A stretch of DNA of 64,000 nucleotides, from NCBI GenBank assembly GCA_030750865.1, contig JASMHE010000008.1, positions 124,001-188,000 on the forward strand, read 5' to 3'. The stretch comes from Alphaproteobacteria bacterium (GTDB taxonomy: Bacteria > Pseudomonadota > Alphaproteobacteria > Micavibrionales > Micavibrionaceae). The translations under genes and the position numbers were made by a program. The notes under the pieces were generated by a model that saw nothing but the letters and a program-made list of their open reading frames with translations, was not told the origin of the DNA and did no database searches. Positions 43,470-52,453 of this stretch are shown piece after piece (position 1 is the first letter of the stretch; each line of letters starts with the position of its first letter).

Positions 43470-44678
43470 TTATTTTGATTTTTTGCTGCCGCCGCTTTTC
43501 TTTGCTTTTGCGGCCAGTTCCTGTACGCCAACGCTGAGCGGCCGGTTTTCATCGCCAGCCAAGAATAGCGTTTGTGTCGGGAAGGCAAATTCGATACCTT
43601 CTTCGCCGAACTGTTCAAAAATACCGAAGAGCAGCTTTTGCTGGAATTCGTTATATGCCCACCAGTCAGCCGGATGATACCAGAAAATGACAAACAGGTT
43701 CAGCGAATCTGCGTTCAGATCGTTGAAATAGACACGCGGCGGAAATTCTTCATCCATGCCTTCGTGATCTTCCAGCAGGCCTTCGATAATTTCGATGGCA
43801 CGGCGGATTTTCTCCGGCGGTGTATCATAGGTAATGGTCACGTTCATGATGCGGCGGATATGGGGACGTTTGCCGACATTTTCGATGTTTTTATTGGCAA
43901 GCTCGCCATTGGGGAAGGTGACAAGATGCCCGGCCAATGTGCGCACGCGTGTTGAGCGGAAACCGACCTGCTCGACATTCCCGTCAAAGCCATCAACGAT
44001 AATACGGTCGCCGACTTCAAACGGGCGATCTGCAAAGATGACGAGCGATCCGAACAAATGTTTAATGGAATCCTGTGCGGCCAATGCGAAGGCCAAGCCA
44101 CCAATACCAAGCCCGGCAATGATCGATGTGATGGGCTGATTGCTGATAATTTGGGCGATCTGCACAAAGGTCAATATGATGACGGCGATCCGCAGGCTGG
44201 TCCGGATCATTGGCCCGACCATATCGATCATGCGGCTGTCTTGCTTGTCAGCCCATCGTCTGAAGATCGTATAAGGCACATCAACAAGCTGATAGAAAAT
44301 AAAGCCGATCGACATACAGATCAGAACATTGATGACCGTCTGGATGACGCTATTGATGTCATCGTCAATGTCTAAAAAGGCAACACCGGCTTTGACACCC
44401 CAAAGCAGGCCGAGAAAACCGGCTGATCCGGCGATAGATCGCACGATGATTGAAAAAATCTCCTGATTTTCGGCGGATTTCTTTTCGATTTGCCGCAACG
44501 TCAATACGGCCAGTTTGCCAAAGATATAACCAAGCACGATTGCGGAAACAAGCAATGTGATTTCTGTCAGGCTAAAGCCCCAGAATTCTTGTTTGCCAAT
44601 ATCGCCGACAACATTTTCAATGCCTGTTGCGATTGTGTCTGTCGTGTTTTCAATATTCTGTGTTATGTCGTCCGGCAT
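43470..44678 (-). CDS. MscS family mechanosensitive channel
   Basis: A 402-residue membrane protein with about five helices before the MscS core. The pore helix and following domain can be seen in IIAGLGIGGLAFALAAQDSIKHLFGSLVIFADRPFEVGDRIIV near residues 175-220, then GFRSTRVRTLAGHLVTFPNGELANKNIENV. The extra N-terminal helices make it longer than E. coli MscS (286 residues). The tail is Lys/Ser-rich. It relieves turgor under osmotic downshock. Convergent with fabI. Confidence 0.9.
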   Translation of the reverse strand: MPDDITQNIENTTDTIATGIENVVGDIGKQEFWGFSLTEITLLVSAIVLGYIFGKLAVLTLRQIEKKSAENQEIFSIIVRSIAGSAGFLGLLWGVKAGVAFLDIDDDINSVIQTVINVLICMSIGFIFYQLVDVPYTIFRRWADKQDSRMIDMVGPMIRTSLRIAVIILTFVQIAQIISNQPITSIIAGLGIGGLAFALAAQDSIKHLFGSLVIFADRPFEVGDRIIVDGFDGNVEQVGFRSTRVRTLAGHLVTFPNGELANKNIENVGKRPHIRRIMNVTITYDTPPEKIRRAIEIIEGLLEDHEGMDEEFPPRVYFNDLNADSLNLFVIFWYHPADWWAYNEFQQKLLFGIFEQFGEEGIEFAFPTQTLFLAGDENRPLSVGVQELAAKAKKSGGSKKSK

Positions 44679-44760
44679 AGCGTACCCTTATGTTTATAAT
44701 GTCTAAGAAATTAGCATTTTTTTCGTAAGTGTAAAGAGAAACAGTGCGAGACGGCCGTCA

Positions 44761-45504
44761 TTAATGTACGGTGAAAAGCGCTTCTTCAATGACGTCAGGG
44801 ACATCCGTAAAAAAGCTATCGACGCCCCAGCTTTGTAATTCACGCGCTTTTTGCGGATCATTGATGGTGTAACACAGTACAGGAAGGTCAAGGTCGATTA
44901 TATCTTCCACCTGTTCGCGTTCAACGTTATTGCCGTTGCAATGGACCGTGCTGACATCCAGATAGTCGGCCAGATCTTTCCAGTTTTCCGGCCATTCATC
45001 AAGCAGCAGGCCGCGTTTCCAGTCACGCGCAACGTCCATAGCCGTTTCCAGAGACACATGCTGGAAGCTGGAGATGATCAGTTTGTCATGGTCATCCCAC
45101 ACACGTGACAGATGGTCGAGCGCGATTTCCGCCGTTTCTTTTTCACGTCCGGGGCAGGGCTTTATCTCAAGGTTCAGGCCCAAATTCATTTCGATCAGTT
45201 CCTCGATGACTTCGTCCAGTGTCGGGATTTTGATGCCCGTAAAACCATCGGAAAACCAGCTTCCGGCTTCTAACTGACGGAGGTCTTCGTACGTGATTTC
45301 TGCCACGAGGCCGTGACCGTTTGTTGTGCGGTCAAGCGTATCATCATGGAAGATAATCGGGATACCGTCTTTTGTGAGTTTGACGTCAAGTTCGACCCAT
45401 TTAACACCCATATCAGATGCTGTGCGAATGGATTCGATTGTATTCTCCGGTGCATAGCCGCATGCGCCGCGATGTCCGATAATTCTGGGTAGTTTTAACG
45501 TCAT
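44761..45504 (-). CDS. ugpQ: Glycerophosphodiester phosphodiesterase
   Basis: A 247-residue GDPD TIM-barrel enzyme that splits glycerophosphodiesters to glycerol-3-phosphate. IIGHRGACGYAPENTIESI near residue 7 holds the catalytic His, and WVELDVKLTKDGIPIIFHDDTLDRTTNG the metal acids and second His. No signal peptide, so cytoplasmic (UgpQ-type). It lies downstream of pnp on the same strand, behind pnp's terminator. Confidence 0.93.
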   Translation of the reverse strand: MTLKLPRIIGHRGACGYAPENTIESIRTASDMGVKWVELDVKLTKDGIPIIFHDDTLDRTTNGHGLVAEITYEDLRQLEAGSWFSDGFTGIKIPTLDEVIEELIEMNLGLNLEIKPCPGREKETAEIALDHLSRVWDDHDKLIISSFQHVSLETAMDVARDWKRGLLLDEWPENWKDLADYLDVSTVHCNGNNVEREQVEDIIDLDLPVLCYTINDPQKARELQSWGVDSFFTDVPDVIEEALFTVH

Positions 45505-45515
45505 GTCTGCTCCTA

Positions 45516-45550
45516 TAAAAAAACGCAGCGCTCTTGGAAAAGCACTGCGT
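45516..45550 (-). terminator. pnp terminator
   Basis: On the minus strand ACGCAG-x-GCT pairs with AGC-x-CTGCGT (one mismatch), followed by TTTTTTT. It lies 20 bases after the pnp stop and just before ugpQ. Confidence 0.8.
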
Positions 45551-45570
45551 CTTAATTGCTTATGCGAAGA

Positions 45571-47703
45571 TTAAGCTGATTCTTTCTTCTTATCTTCTTG
45601 TTCGATCACTTCACCTGTTTCTTGATCAACGCGCTTCATGGACAATTTGACCTTGCCGCGATCGAAACCGATCAGTTGAACTTTGACTTCGTCACCTTCG
45701 TTGCAAATGTCCGTGACATTTTTGACGTGATGATCAGCCAATTCAGAGATGTGAACCAGACCGTCTTTACCGGTCATGAATGTAACAAAGGCACCAAAAT
45801 CGACAACTTTTGCGACTTTACCCGTGTAAACCTTGTTCAACTCGGGTTCGTCAGTGATGTCTTTGATGATCTTAACAGCGGCTTCGATGGCCTCGAGGTT
45901 GTTTGCGTACACCTTCACGGAGCCGTCATCATCAATGTCGATTTTCGCACCGGTTGTTTCGACAATCTCGCGGATCACTTTACCGCCCGTACCGATAACG
46001 TCACGGATCTTGTCAACAGGGACTGTCAATGTTTCGATCTGTGGTGCGTTTTCGCGTACGCCTGTGCGTGCCTCTGTCATGGCTTTTGCCATTTCACCGA
46101 GGATGTGGATACGGCCGTCTTTGGCTTGGTCCAGTGCGATTTTCATGATCTCTTCAGTGATGGATGTGATCTTGATATCCATTTGAAGTGATGTGATACC
46201 GGCTTCCGTACCGGCCACTTTAAAGTCCATGTCGCCGAGGTGATCTTCATCACCGAGGATATCGGACAGAACAGCGAAATCATCACCTTCTTTGATCAGG
46301 CCCATCGCAATACCGGCGACAGGGCGCGGCAATGGAACACCGGCATCCATAAGTGCCAGTGATGTGCCGCAGACCGTTGCCATTGATGATGACCCGTTCG
46401 ATTCTGTGATCTCGGATACAACGCGCATTGTGTAAGGGAACTCTTCCGGTGATGGCAGAAGAGGGTGGATCGCACGCCATGCCAGTTTACCGTGACCAAT
46501 TTCGCGGCGTCCCGGGAAGCCGAAGCGTCCGCATTCGCCGACAGAATATGGCGGGAAGTTATAGTGCAGCATGAAGTTTTCTCTGTATTCGCCTTCAAGT
46601 GCATCGATGATTTGCTCATCTTGACCCGTGCCAAGTGTTGCAACGGCGATCGCTTGTGTTTCACCGCGTGTGAATAGGGCAGAACCGTGTGTCTGTGGTA
46701 CGATGCCAACTTCGGATACGATCGGACGAACTGTTTTTGTGTCACGTCCGTCAATACGGCCACCTGTTTTCAGGATTTGACCGCGCACAACGTCTGCTTC
46801 TGCGCCTTTGAACTTGGATGTAACGGTGTTTTCGTCAATACCGGCATCTTCATCAAGATATTTCTCAACGGCTTTTTCACGTAGCGCGCCAACAGCGTTA
46901 ACACGTTCTTGCTTGTCTTTGATGCTGTATGCTTTTTCAAGGTCTTTGCCGAAGTCTTTCTTGATGGACTCGCCAAGCTTTTCGATGGCTTTGTCTGCTT
47001 CCGGCAGATCCCACGGCTCTTTCGCGCACATTTCAGCAAGGCCGATAATACCTTTGATAACATCCTGGAATGCATCGAAACCGGCTTTGACCGCGCCAAG
47101 CATTGTGGATTCTTCGAGCTCTTTTGCTTCGGATTCAACCATCAGAACACCTTCTGATGTACCGGCAACAACAAGATCAAGGTTTGATTCTTCCATTTCC
47201 TGCAATGTCGGGTTAATCACGAATTCATCGTTGATCTGTGCAACGCGTGCTGCGCCGATTGGTCCCATAAATGGCAGGCCGGAAATTGTCAGCGCTGCTG
47301 AACAGCCGACCATTGCAACGATATCCGGATCGTTTTCAAGATCGTGTGACAGAACCATCGCAATGACCTGTACCTCGTTCATGAACCCTTTCGGGAACAG
47401 CGGGCGGATCGGACGGTCAATCAAACGGCTGACCAGTGTTTCTTTTTCAGATGGTTTTGCTTCACGCTTGAAGAAGCCGCCCGGGATTTTACCGGCTGCA
47501 TAGGCTTTCTCAGCATAGTTTACTGTCAGCGGGAAGAAATCTTGTCCTTCTCTGACGCTTTTTGCGCCGACAACGGTACACAGAACGCTTGTTCCGCCCA
47601 TTGTGGCAACAACCGCACCGTCAGCCTGACGCGCGATTTTACCTGTTTCCAGTGTGATAGTCTTTCCTGCAAAGTCGATTTCTTTGCGATAAACGTTAAA
47701 CAT
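45571..47703 (-). CDS. pnp: Polynucleotide phosphorylase
   Basis: A 710-residue 3'-5' exoribonuclease using phosphate, part of RNA decay. Two RNase PH-like domains (the second with [21 protein letters not shown] and [19 protein letters not shown]) are followed by a KH domain with [15 protein letters not shown] near residue 558 and an S1 domain with [28 protein letters not shown] near 625. The start has AAGGAA before ATG 47703. A short hairpin GTGCG-TTAT-CGCAC lies in the leader, near 47760. Confidence 0.97.
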   Translation of the reverse strand: MFNVYRKEIDFAGKTITLETGKIARQADGAVVATMGGTSVLCTVVGAKSVREGQDFFPLTVNYAEKAYAAGKIPGGFFKREAKPSEKETLVSRLIDRPIRPLFPKGFMNEVQVIAMVLSHDLENDPDIVAMVGCSAALTISGLPFMGPIGAARVAQINDEFVINPTLQEMEESNLDLVVAGTSEGVLMVESEAKELEESTMLGAVKAGFDAFQDVIKGIIGLAEMCAKEPWDLPEADKAIEKLGESIKKDFGKDLEKAYSIKDKQERVNAVGALREKAVEKYLDEDAGIDENTVTSKFKGAEADVVRGQILKTGGRIDGRDTKTVRPIVSEVGIVPQTHGSALFTRGETQAIAVATLGTGQDEQIIDALEGEYRENFMLHYNFPPYSVGECGRFGFPGRREIGHGKLAWRAIHPLLPSPEEFPYTMRVVSEITESNGSSSMATVCGTSLALMDAGVPLPRPVAGIAMGLIKEGDDFAVLSDILGDEDHLGDMDFKVAGTEAGITSLQMDIKITSITEEIMKIALDQAKDGRIHILGEMAKAMTEARTGVRENAPQIETLTVPVDKIRDVIGTGGKVIREIVETTGAKIDIDDDGSVKVYANNLEAIEAAVKIIKDITDEPELNKVYTGKVAKVVDFGAFVTFMTGKDGLVHISELADHHVKNVTDICNEGDEVKVQLIGFDRGKVKLSMKRVDQETGEVIEQEDKKKESA

Positions 47704-48001
47704 ATAATTTTCCTTTTCTTACGTTTAAAATGAAGCCTGATGCTGATCTTGAATATGTGCGTTATCGCACCATATCTTTCAACATGGCTTCCGGTTTACT
47801 CTTTGTTTGTAACTGATGGGATATTCTGAAGATCGGTGGACGATACACAACAGAAGCAAAATGCTCTGGAACTTTTATTCTGCTGTCTACAGTCAACCGG
47901 GCTCTCCAAACTTATCTTGACAGTCGCCACAGTGATGGCATGATTAGCGGCAAAAGTCAAATATTAAAGCCACAAAATGGCGGATTAGAAGGGAATAAAA
48001 A
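47704..48001. other. Intergenic region between pnp and gpmI
   Basis: About 298 bases between divergent genes. It holds the gpmI promoter candidate at 47917-47944 and a small hairpin near 47760 in the pnp leader. No gene or repeat is seen. I found no convincing minus-strand promoter for pnp. Confidence 0.5.
47917..47944 (+). promoter_or_regulatory. Candidate gpmI promoter
   Basis: A perfect TTGACA (47917-47922), 16 bases, CATGAT (47939-47944), 57 bases before the gpmI start. Confidence 0.45.
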
Positions 48002-49534
48002 ATGTCTCAGAGTGCAGCGAAAAAACGGCCTGTCGCTTTATGTATACTCGACGGTTTTGGTATCGGCGATGGCGGAAAATATGATGCCATCGCACAGGCA
48101 GATTTGCCTGTTTGGGATGATATCAAAGCGCATTGTCCCGGCGCATCACTTGTGACATACGGGCTGGATGTCGGCTTGCCTGCCGGACAGATGGGAAACT
48201 CGGAAGTCGGGCATATGAATATTGGCGCAGGCCGCGTTGTGATGCAGTTCTTGCCGCGTGTTGACGATGCGTTTCAAAAACAGCAGGTCAGAACATTGGA
48301 TGCCTATCGTGATCTGGTGTCTGCTTTGCAGAAAAGCGGCGGCATATGCCACTTGATGGGGCTTGTGTCTGATGGCGGGGTGCATGCCCATATCAAACAT
48401 ATTGTCAATTTGGCTACATTGCTTTCGAATGACGGCATCACGGTCGCCGTGCATGCCTTTACAGATGGGCGTGACACGCCGCCGGAAAGCGGAAAACAGT
48501 TTATGACGGAATTGTCTGCGGCGGTTGATGCACTTGATAATGTGTCGATTGCGACAGTATCCGGCCGCTATTACGCGATGGATCGTGATAACCGCTGGGA
48601 GCGTGTTTCAAAGGCGTATGATGCGATTATTGCTGCGGACGGGGAAAAGGCCGCTGATGCTGTTTCTGCTGTCGAGAAGGCGTATGCGGATGATGTCACA
48701 GATGAATTTATTGTGCCGGCCGTGATCGGCGATTATGCCGGTGCGAATGACGGAGATGCCGTGTTGTTCGCAAATTTTCGCGGAGATCGTGCGCGGGAAA
48801 TCCTGAATGCGATATTGATGGATGACTTTGACGGTTTTCCACGCAGCAAAACAATAAAAGTCAGTGCGGCGACCGGCATGGTTGAATATTCAGAGACACT
48901 GAATCACTTGATGGGCACGTTATTCCCGCCGCTGGTCAACGAAAATATATTAGGAGAAGTCATCGCGGATGCGGGGTTAACGCAACTGCGCGCGGCTGAA
49001 ACGGAAAAATATCCGCATGTGACGTTCTTTTTCAATAGTGGCCGTGAAGAGCCGTTTGAAAATGAAGACCGCATTTTGGTGCCGTCTCCGAAAGTGCCGA
49101 CATATGACATGCAACCGGAAATGTCCGCGCCCGAACTGACGGACAAGCTGGTGGATGCGATTAATAGCGCAAAATATGATGCTATGATTATCAATTACGC
49201 CAATCCGGATATGGTGGGGCATACGGGTGACCTGAATGCCGTTGTGAAAGCGCTTGAAGCGGTTGATAAGGGACTTGGCCGTATCAAGGAGGCTATTCTG
49301 GCGCAGGGCGGCGCACTGATTGTCTGCGCCGACCACGGCAATGCCGAAAAAATGTGGGACGAGACCACAAACGGTCCGCATACTGCGCATACGCTTAACC
49401 TTGTGCCTGTTCATATTTGCGGGGCAGGGGATATCAGCGTCAAGGATGGCAAGCTTGCCGATCTTGCGCCAACGGTACTGAAATTGATGGGGGTTGCACA
49501 GCCCGCTGAAATGACCGGTGAGAGCTTAATTTAA
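48002..49534 (+). CDS. gpmI: Cofactor-independent phosphoglycerate mutase
   Basis: A 510-residue alkaline-phosphatase-fold enzyme that interconverts 3- and 2-phosphoglycerate using two Mn ions. LCILDGFGIGDGGKYDAI at the start, the nucleophile Ser in QMGNSEVGHMNIGAGR near residue 67, FTDGRDTPPESG, and the metal site LIVCADHGNAEKMWD near 440. It lies between rpsO and pnp, which are adjacent in many bacteria. Its 3' end overlaps the convergent transporter gene by nine bases. Confidence 0.96.
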   Translation: MSQSAAKKRPVALCILDGFGIGDGGKYDAIAQADLPVWDDIKAHCPGASLVTYGLDVGLPAGQMGNSEVGHMNIGAGRVVMQFLPRVDDAFQKQQVRTLDAYRDLVSALQKSGGICHLMGLVSDGGVHAHIKHIVNLATLLSNDGITVAVHAFTDGRDTPPESGKQFMTELSAAVDALDNVSIATVSGRYYAMDRDNRWERVSKAYDAIIAADGEKAADAVSAVEKAYADDVTDEFIVPAVIGDYAGANDGDAVLFANFRGDRAREILNAILMDDFDGFPRSKTIKVSAATGMVEYSETLNHLMGTLFPPLVNENILGEVIADAGLTQLRAAETEKYPHVTFFFNSGREEPFENEDRILVPSPKVPTYDMQPEMSAPELTDKLVDAINSAKYDAMIINYANPDMVGHTGDLNAVVKALEAVDKGLGRIKEAILAQGGALIVCADHGNAEKMWDETTNGPHTAHTLNLVPVHICGAGDISVKDGKLADLAPTVLKLMGVAQPAEMTGESLI

Positions 49535-50731
49535 AAAGCGTTTTTCAACTTTGCTTGAGACCATACCGAGGCTTGCGAGCATAAAGCAGGCCACGAAGAA
49601 CATATCATGCGAATAATATAAAAGCGGGATGAGGATCAGGGACGCCGAAATGCGCCCGATGCCCCTGCAAATTTCGCTTGCACCGATATATTTTCCTGAC
49701 CGCCCTTTGTACCAACGACTGATAGCGCCGACATTGTAGAAATGGCTGCCGATGAACCACAGAATAGATGAAGGGATGAGCAGGATTTGGCTTTGCGAAA
49801 AAAGCCAGGGCAACCAGCCGAGTGTTTTCGAGGTCGCGCCGATCAGTGTTTCTTCGCCTTTGTTGCGGTTTGTCAGGTAACCCACGATCGGGGATGCGAG
49901 AAATTTGATCAGGGATTGCAGCGCAATGACGATCCCTGTTTTGATGCTGCTAAGGCCGATTGCCGCCATCCAGACAGGCGCAAAGAAATAAAGCAGGAAG
50001 TGATTGGCGCTGAAGACGATCATATTGGAACTGCGGCTGATATTTTCGAAAATGGTTTTGTACATGTCAAAAAAAGCAAATGGCTTTTTCTCTAGCGGTC
50101 TGCGGGCCATGAGGTGGAAATAAATAATGATAGCCGCAATCATCAGCACAAAACAAATGACCAAAGCCCCTGTGAAGCCCATTGCGGCCACGGCCCAGCC
50201 GCCAGCAACCGCACCGATTAACGCCCCGATATTCAGTGCAAATTCGGCGACCGAGATATCATTGCCGTGATTGTCGTCGGACAAATATTCGATCATCAGG
50301 CGATGATGAAACAGCCAGAACGTGGCGGACATGATGATGTTTAAAACGGCCAGCAGCGCGCCTTTTGTAAAATTAATGTCGGTCAGAATAAAGTCGTGAT
50401 ACGACAGGAACAGGCCCAATGCGGCAATTTTTATAATGGCTAGCGGGATGATAAAGTGCCGTAATTTGTATTTTTCGAATGCGTATAGAAGATAGGGAAG
50501 CCAGAAAAGATTGGCGAACATAAAGCGTATCACGAAATAGCCAAGCAGGCTGAGCGGCCCGTAAAAGAACAGATTGAACGAAATAAGGAAGCTGGCCGCC
50601 ATGACCGATCCACTACCGATGATCGCGGCAATATAAACGAGAAACCGTTCATATGACCGGAACGGTGCAATAAAACCGATATGCAGTAAATATCCGAATT
50701 TCGACAAAGGTGACTGTTTCATAGGCAGCAT
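49526..50731 (-). CDS. Major facilitator superfamily-like transporter
   Basis: A 401-residue membrane protein with about twelve hydrophobic helices in two halves of six, and a polar central loop (LMARRPLEKKPFAFFDMYKTIF). The layout fits the MFS, though I do not see a classical GxxxDRxGRR loop and cannot assign a substrate. ATG 50731 or 50722 begins only a few bases after the rpsO terminator, so expression may depend on read-through. Confidence 0.7.
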   Translation of the reverse strand: MLPMKQSPLSKFGYLLHIGFIAPFRSYERFLVYIAAIIGSGSVMAASFLISFNLFFYGPLSLLGYFVIRFMFANLFWLPYLLYAFEKYKLRHFIIPLAIIKIAALGLFLSYHDFILTDINFTKGALLAVLNIIMSATFWLFHHRLMIEYLSDDNHGNDISVAEFALNIGALIGAVAGGWAVAAMGFTGALVICFVLMIAAIIIYFHLMARRPLEKKPFAFFDMYKTIFENISRSSNMIVFSANHFLLYFFAPVWMAAIGLSSIKTGIVIALQSLIKFLASPIVGYLTNRNKGEETLIGATSKTLGWLPWLFSQSQILLIPSSILWFIGSHFYNVGAISRWYKGRSGKYIGASEICRGIGRISASLILIPLLYYSHDMFFVACFMLASLGMVSSKVEKRFLN

Positions 50732-50741
50732 CTTCCCATAA

Positions 50742-50770
50742 AAAAACGGCTCCGTAAAAGAGCCGTTTTT
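50742..50770 (-). terminator. Terminator of the rimP-rpsO operon
   Basis: An 11-bp stem AAAAACGGCTC with GAGCCGTTTTT around a seven-base loop, with T-runs on both strands. It lies 24 bases after the rpsO stop. Confidence 0.85.
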
Positions 50771-50794
50771 GAATTTCTAATTCTGTGTACAGAA

Positions 50795-51064
50795 TTAACG
50801 ACGGATGCCGAGTGATTTAATCAATTTCTTGTAACGCTCTGCATCTTTGCTGTTCAGGTAGTCGAGCAATTTACGACGCTGTGCAACCATTTTCAAAAGG
50901 CCGCGACGGCTGTGCACGTCATGCTTGTGATCCTGCATGTGGCCTGACAGGTTGTTGACGCGTTCTGTCAGAATTGCGATCTGAACTTCCGGTGAACCTG
51001 TATCTGTTTTTGATGTTTGGTACTCTTTAATGAGTTCCTGTTTCTTTTCAGCTGTAATCGACAT
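50795..51064 (-). CDS. rpsO: 30S ribosomal protein S15
   Basis: An 89-residue S15, an early 16S rRNA binder. [52 protein letters not shown] matches the family throughout. Two ATGs stand in tandem; the second (51064) has better spacing from AGGAG and gives the usual N terminus. Last gene of the operon. Confidence 0.97.
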   Translation of the reverse strand: MSITAEKKQELIKEYQTSKTDTGSPEVQIAILTERVNNLSGHMQDHKHDVHSRRGLLKMVAQRRKLLDYLNSKDAERYKKLIKSLGIRR

Positions 51065-51080
51065 CATCTTCTCCTATTGT

Positions 51081-52019
51081 TTAAAGATTAAATACTCTCG
51101 ACGGACTGATTTCCGTTCCGGCAATTTCGGTAATCGCAACGGGTTTGCCTTTGCATGTTACCAATGCCGTGTTGACTTCGTTTAATGTGTCGAGCCCGGC
51201 ATCATAAAGACGTTGTACATCGGGACGGGACACGAAAGTCACGGATTGACCGTTTCTCAGTCTGGCTGCTTCGGTTTCGTTTAAGGCCAATGCCAAGATG
51301 TCGTCCAGCATGGTCTCAACGGGAAGCAATACCGTGTCGAGGTCGGCACTATGGTCAATTTTTTCAAAAACATCAAGAGAAATCGCACTTTTTTCGTTCA
51401 GTGGGCCGACGGATGCGCGTTTCAGAAAGGAAACATGCCCGAATGTGCCCAAATCGCGCGCCAGATCGCGCGCCAGCGAGCGGATATAGGTGCCTTTGCC
51501 GCACAGACATTCAAATGTTGTTTCGGTCTGTGTATGTGCTGTGACTGTCAGGTTTTCAATATAGACGTTACGCGGCTCGATGGTAACGCTTTCACCTTCG
51601 CGGGCGAGGTCATAGGCGCGCTGTCCGTCAATTTTAACGGCAGAAAATTGTGGTGGAACTTGTGAAATATCGCCGTGATATTGTGGCAAAAGGGCGTCGA
51701 TGTCGGCAGCGGATGGCCGCACATCAGAGGTGTAAATGACATCGCCTTCGGCATCATCCGTTGTGGTTTGCTGTCCCCATTTGACGCGGAAGATATATGT
51801 CTTCAGGGCATCCTGACAATAATGGATGGTTTTGGTGGCTTCACCGAGGGCGAGGGGGAGTATGCCTTCTGCAAGCGGGTCAAGCGTGCCGCCATGTCCG
51901 ATCTTTTGAGGTTTCAAGGCGCGTTTGACAGTCCGCACCACATCGGTTGAACCCATGCCTGCCGGTTTGTAAATATTGATCCAGCCATGAATGGCGTTGC
52001 CTTTTTTACGACGTCCCAC
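51081..52019 (-). CDS. truB: tRNA pseudouridine(55) synthase
   Basis: A 312-residue TruB making the T-loop pseudouridine of nearly all tRNAs. Catalytic Asp in GHGGTLDPLAEGILPLALGEATK near residue 47, WGQQTTTDDAEGD, and YDLAREG with the conserved Tyr. The start GWINIYKPAGMGSTDVV is usual. It ends 16 bases before the rpsO start. Confidence 0.96.
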   Translation of the reverse strand: MGRRKKGNAIHGWINIYKPAGMGSTDVVRTVKRALKPQKIGHGGTLDPLAEGILPLALGEATKTIHYCQDALKTYIFRVKWGQQTTTDDAEGDVIYTSDVRPSAADIDALLPQYHGDISQVPPQFSAVKIDGQRAYDLAREGESVTIEPRNVYIENLTVTAHTQTETTFECLCGKGTYIRSLARDLARDLGTFGHVSFLKRASVGPLNEKSAISLDVFEKIDHSADLDTVLLPVETMLDDILALALNETEAARLRNGQSVTFVSRPDVQRLYDAGLDTLNEVNTALVTCKGKPVAITEIAGTEISPSRVFNL

Positions 52020-52045
52020 AATAGCGATCCTTTTATGTTCTGGAA

Positions 52046-52426
52046 TTAGTCTTCGTCAGCGTACGAAATGGTGCTGAGGATATTGTCAATCCGTGTGCCC
52101 TGATCATAGCTATTGTCATAGACGAATTTGAGGCGCGGGGTGAATTTCAATTTCAGCTTGTTGTTAATTTCCTTTTGGAAATAAGACGTTGATTCATTCA
52201 GCGCAGGCAGGAAATGTTCCGCACTGTGTCCGCCGAGGCCGATAATATAGGCCGTTGCGTTTTTTAGGTCGGGACTGGGACGTACTTCCGTGACGGTGAT
52301 TTCGGACGCGTGGTCCAACAAGATCGGGTGATCGAAATTACCGCGTTGCAGGATTTCTGCAAGCGTCTGGCGTATTTGTTCACCGACACGGAGCTGTCTT
52401 TGTGATGGTCCTTGTGCTGAATGCAT
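52046..52426 (-). CDS. rbfA: Ribosome-binding factor A
   Basis: A 126-residue KH-like protein needed for 16S rRNA maturation. QLRVGEQIRQTLAEILQRG at the start, VTEVRPSPDLKNATAYI in the middle, and the C-terminal LKFTPRLKFVYDNSYDQGTRIDNIL are family features. It lies between infB and truB, its usual place. Confidence 0.95.
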   Translation of the reverse strand: MHSAQGPSQRQLRVGEQIRQTLAEILQRGNFDHPILLDHASEITVTEVRPSPDLKNATAYIIGLGGHSAEHFLPALNESTSYFQKEINNKLKLKFTPRLKFVYDNSYDQGTRIDNILSTISYADED

Positions 52427-52453
52427 AATTACAGACTTTCTTTTTATGAATGT

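Noticed and set aside
45598-47503. Long plus-strand open frames opposite pnp
   Set aside because: They mirror the codon pattern of pnp and show no domain, start context or ribosome site.
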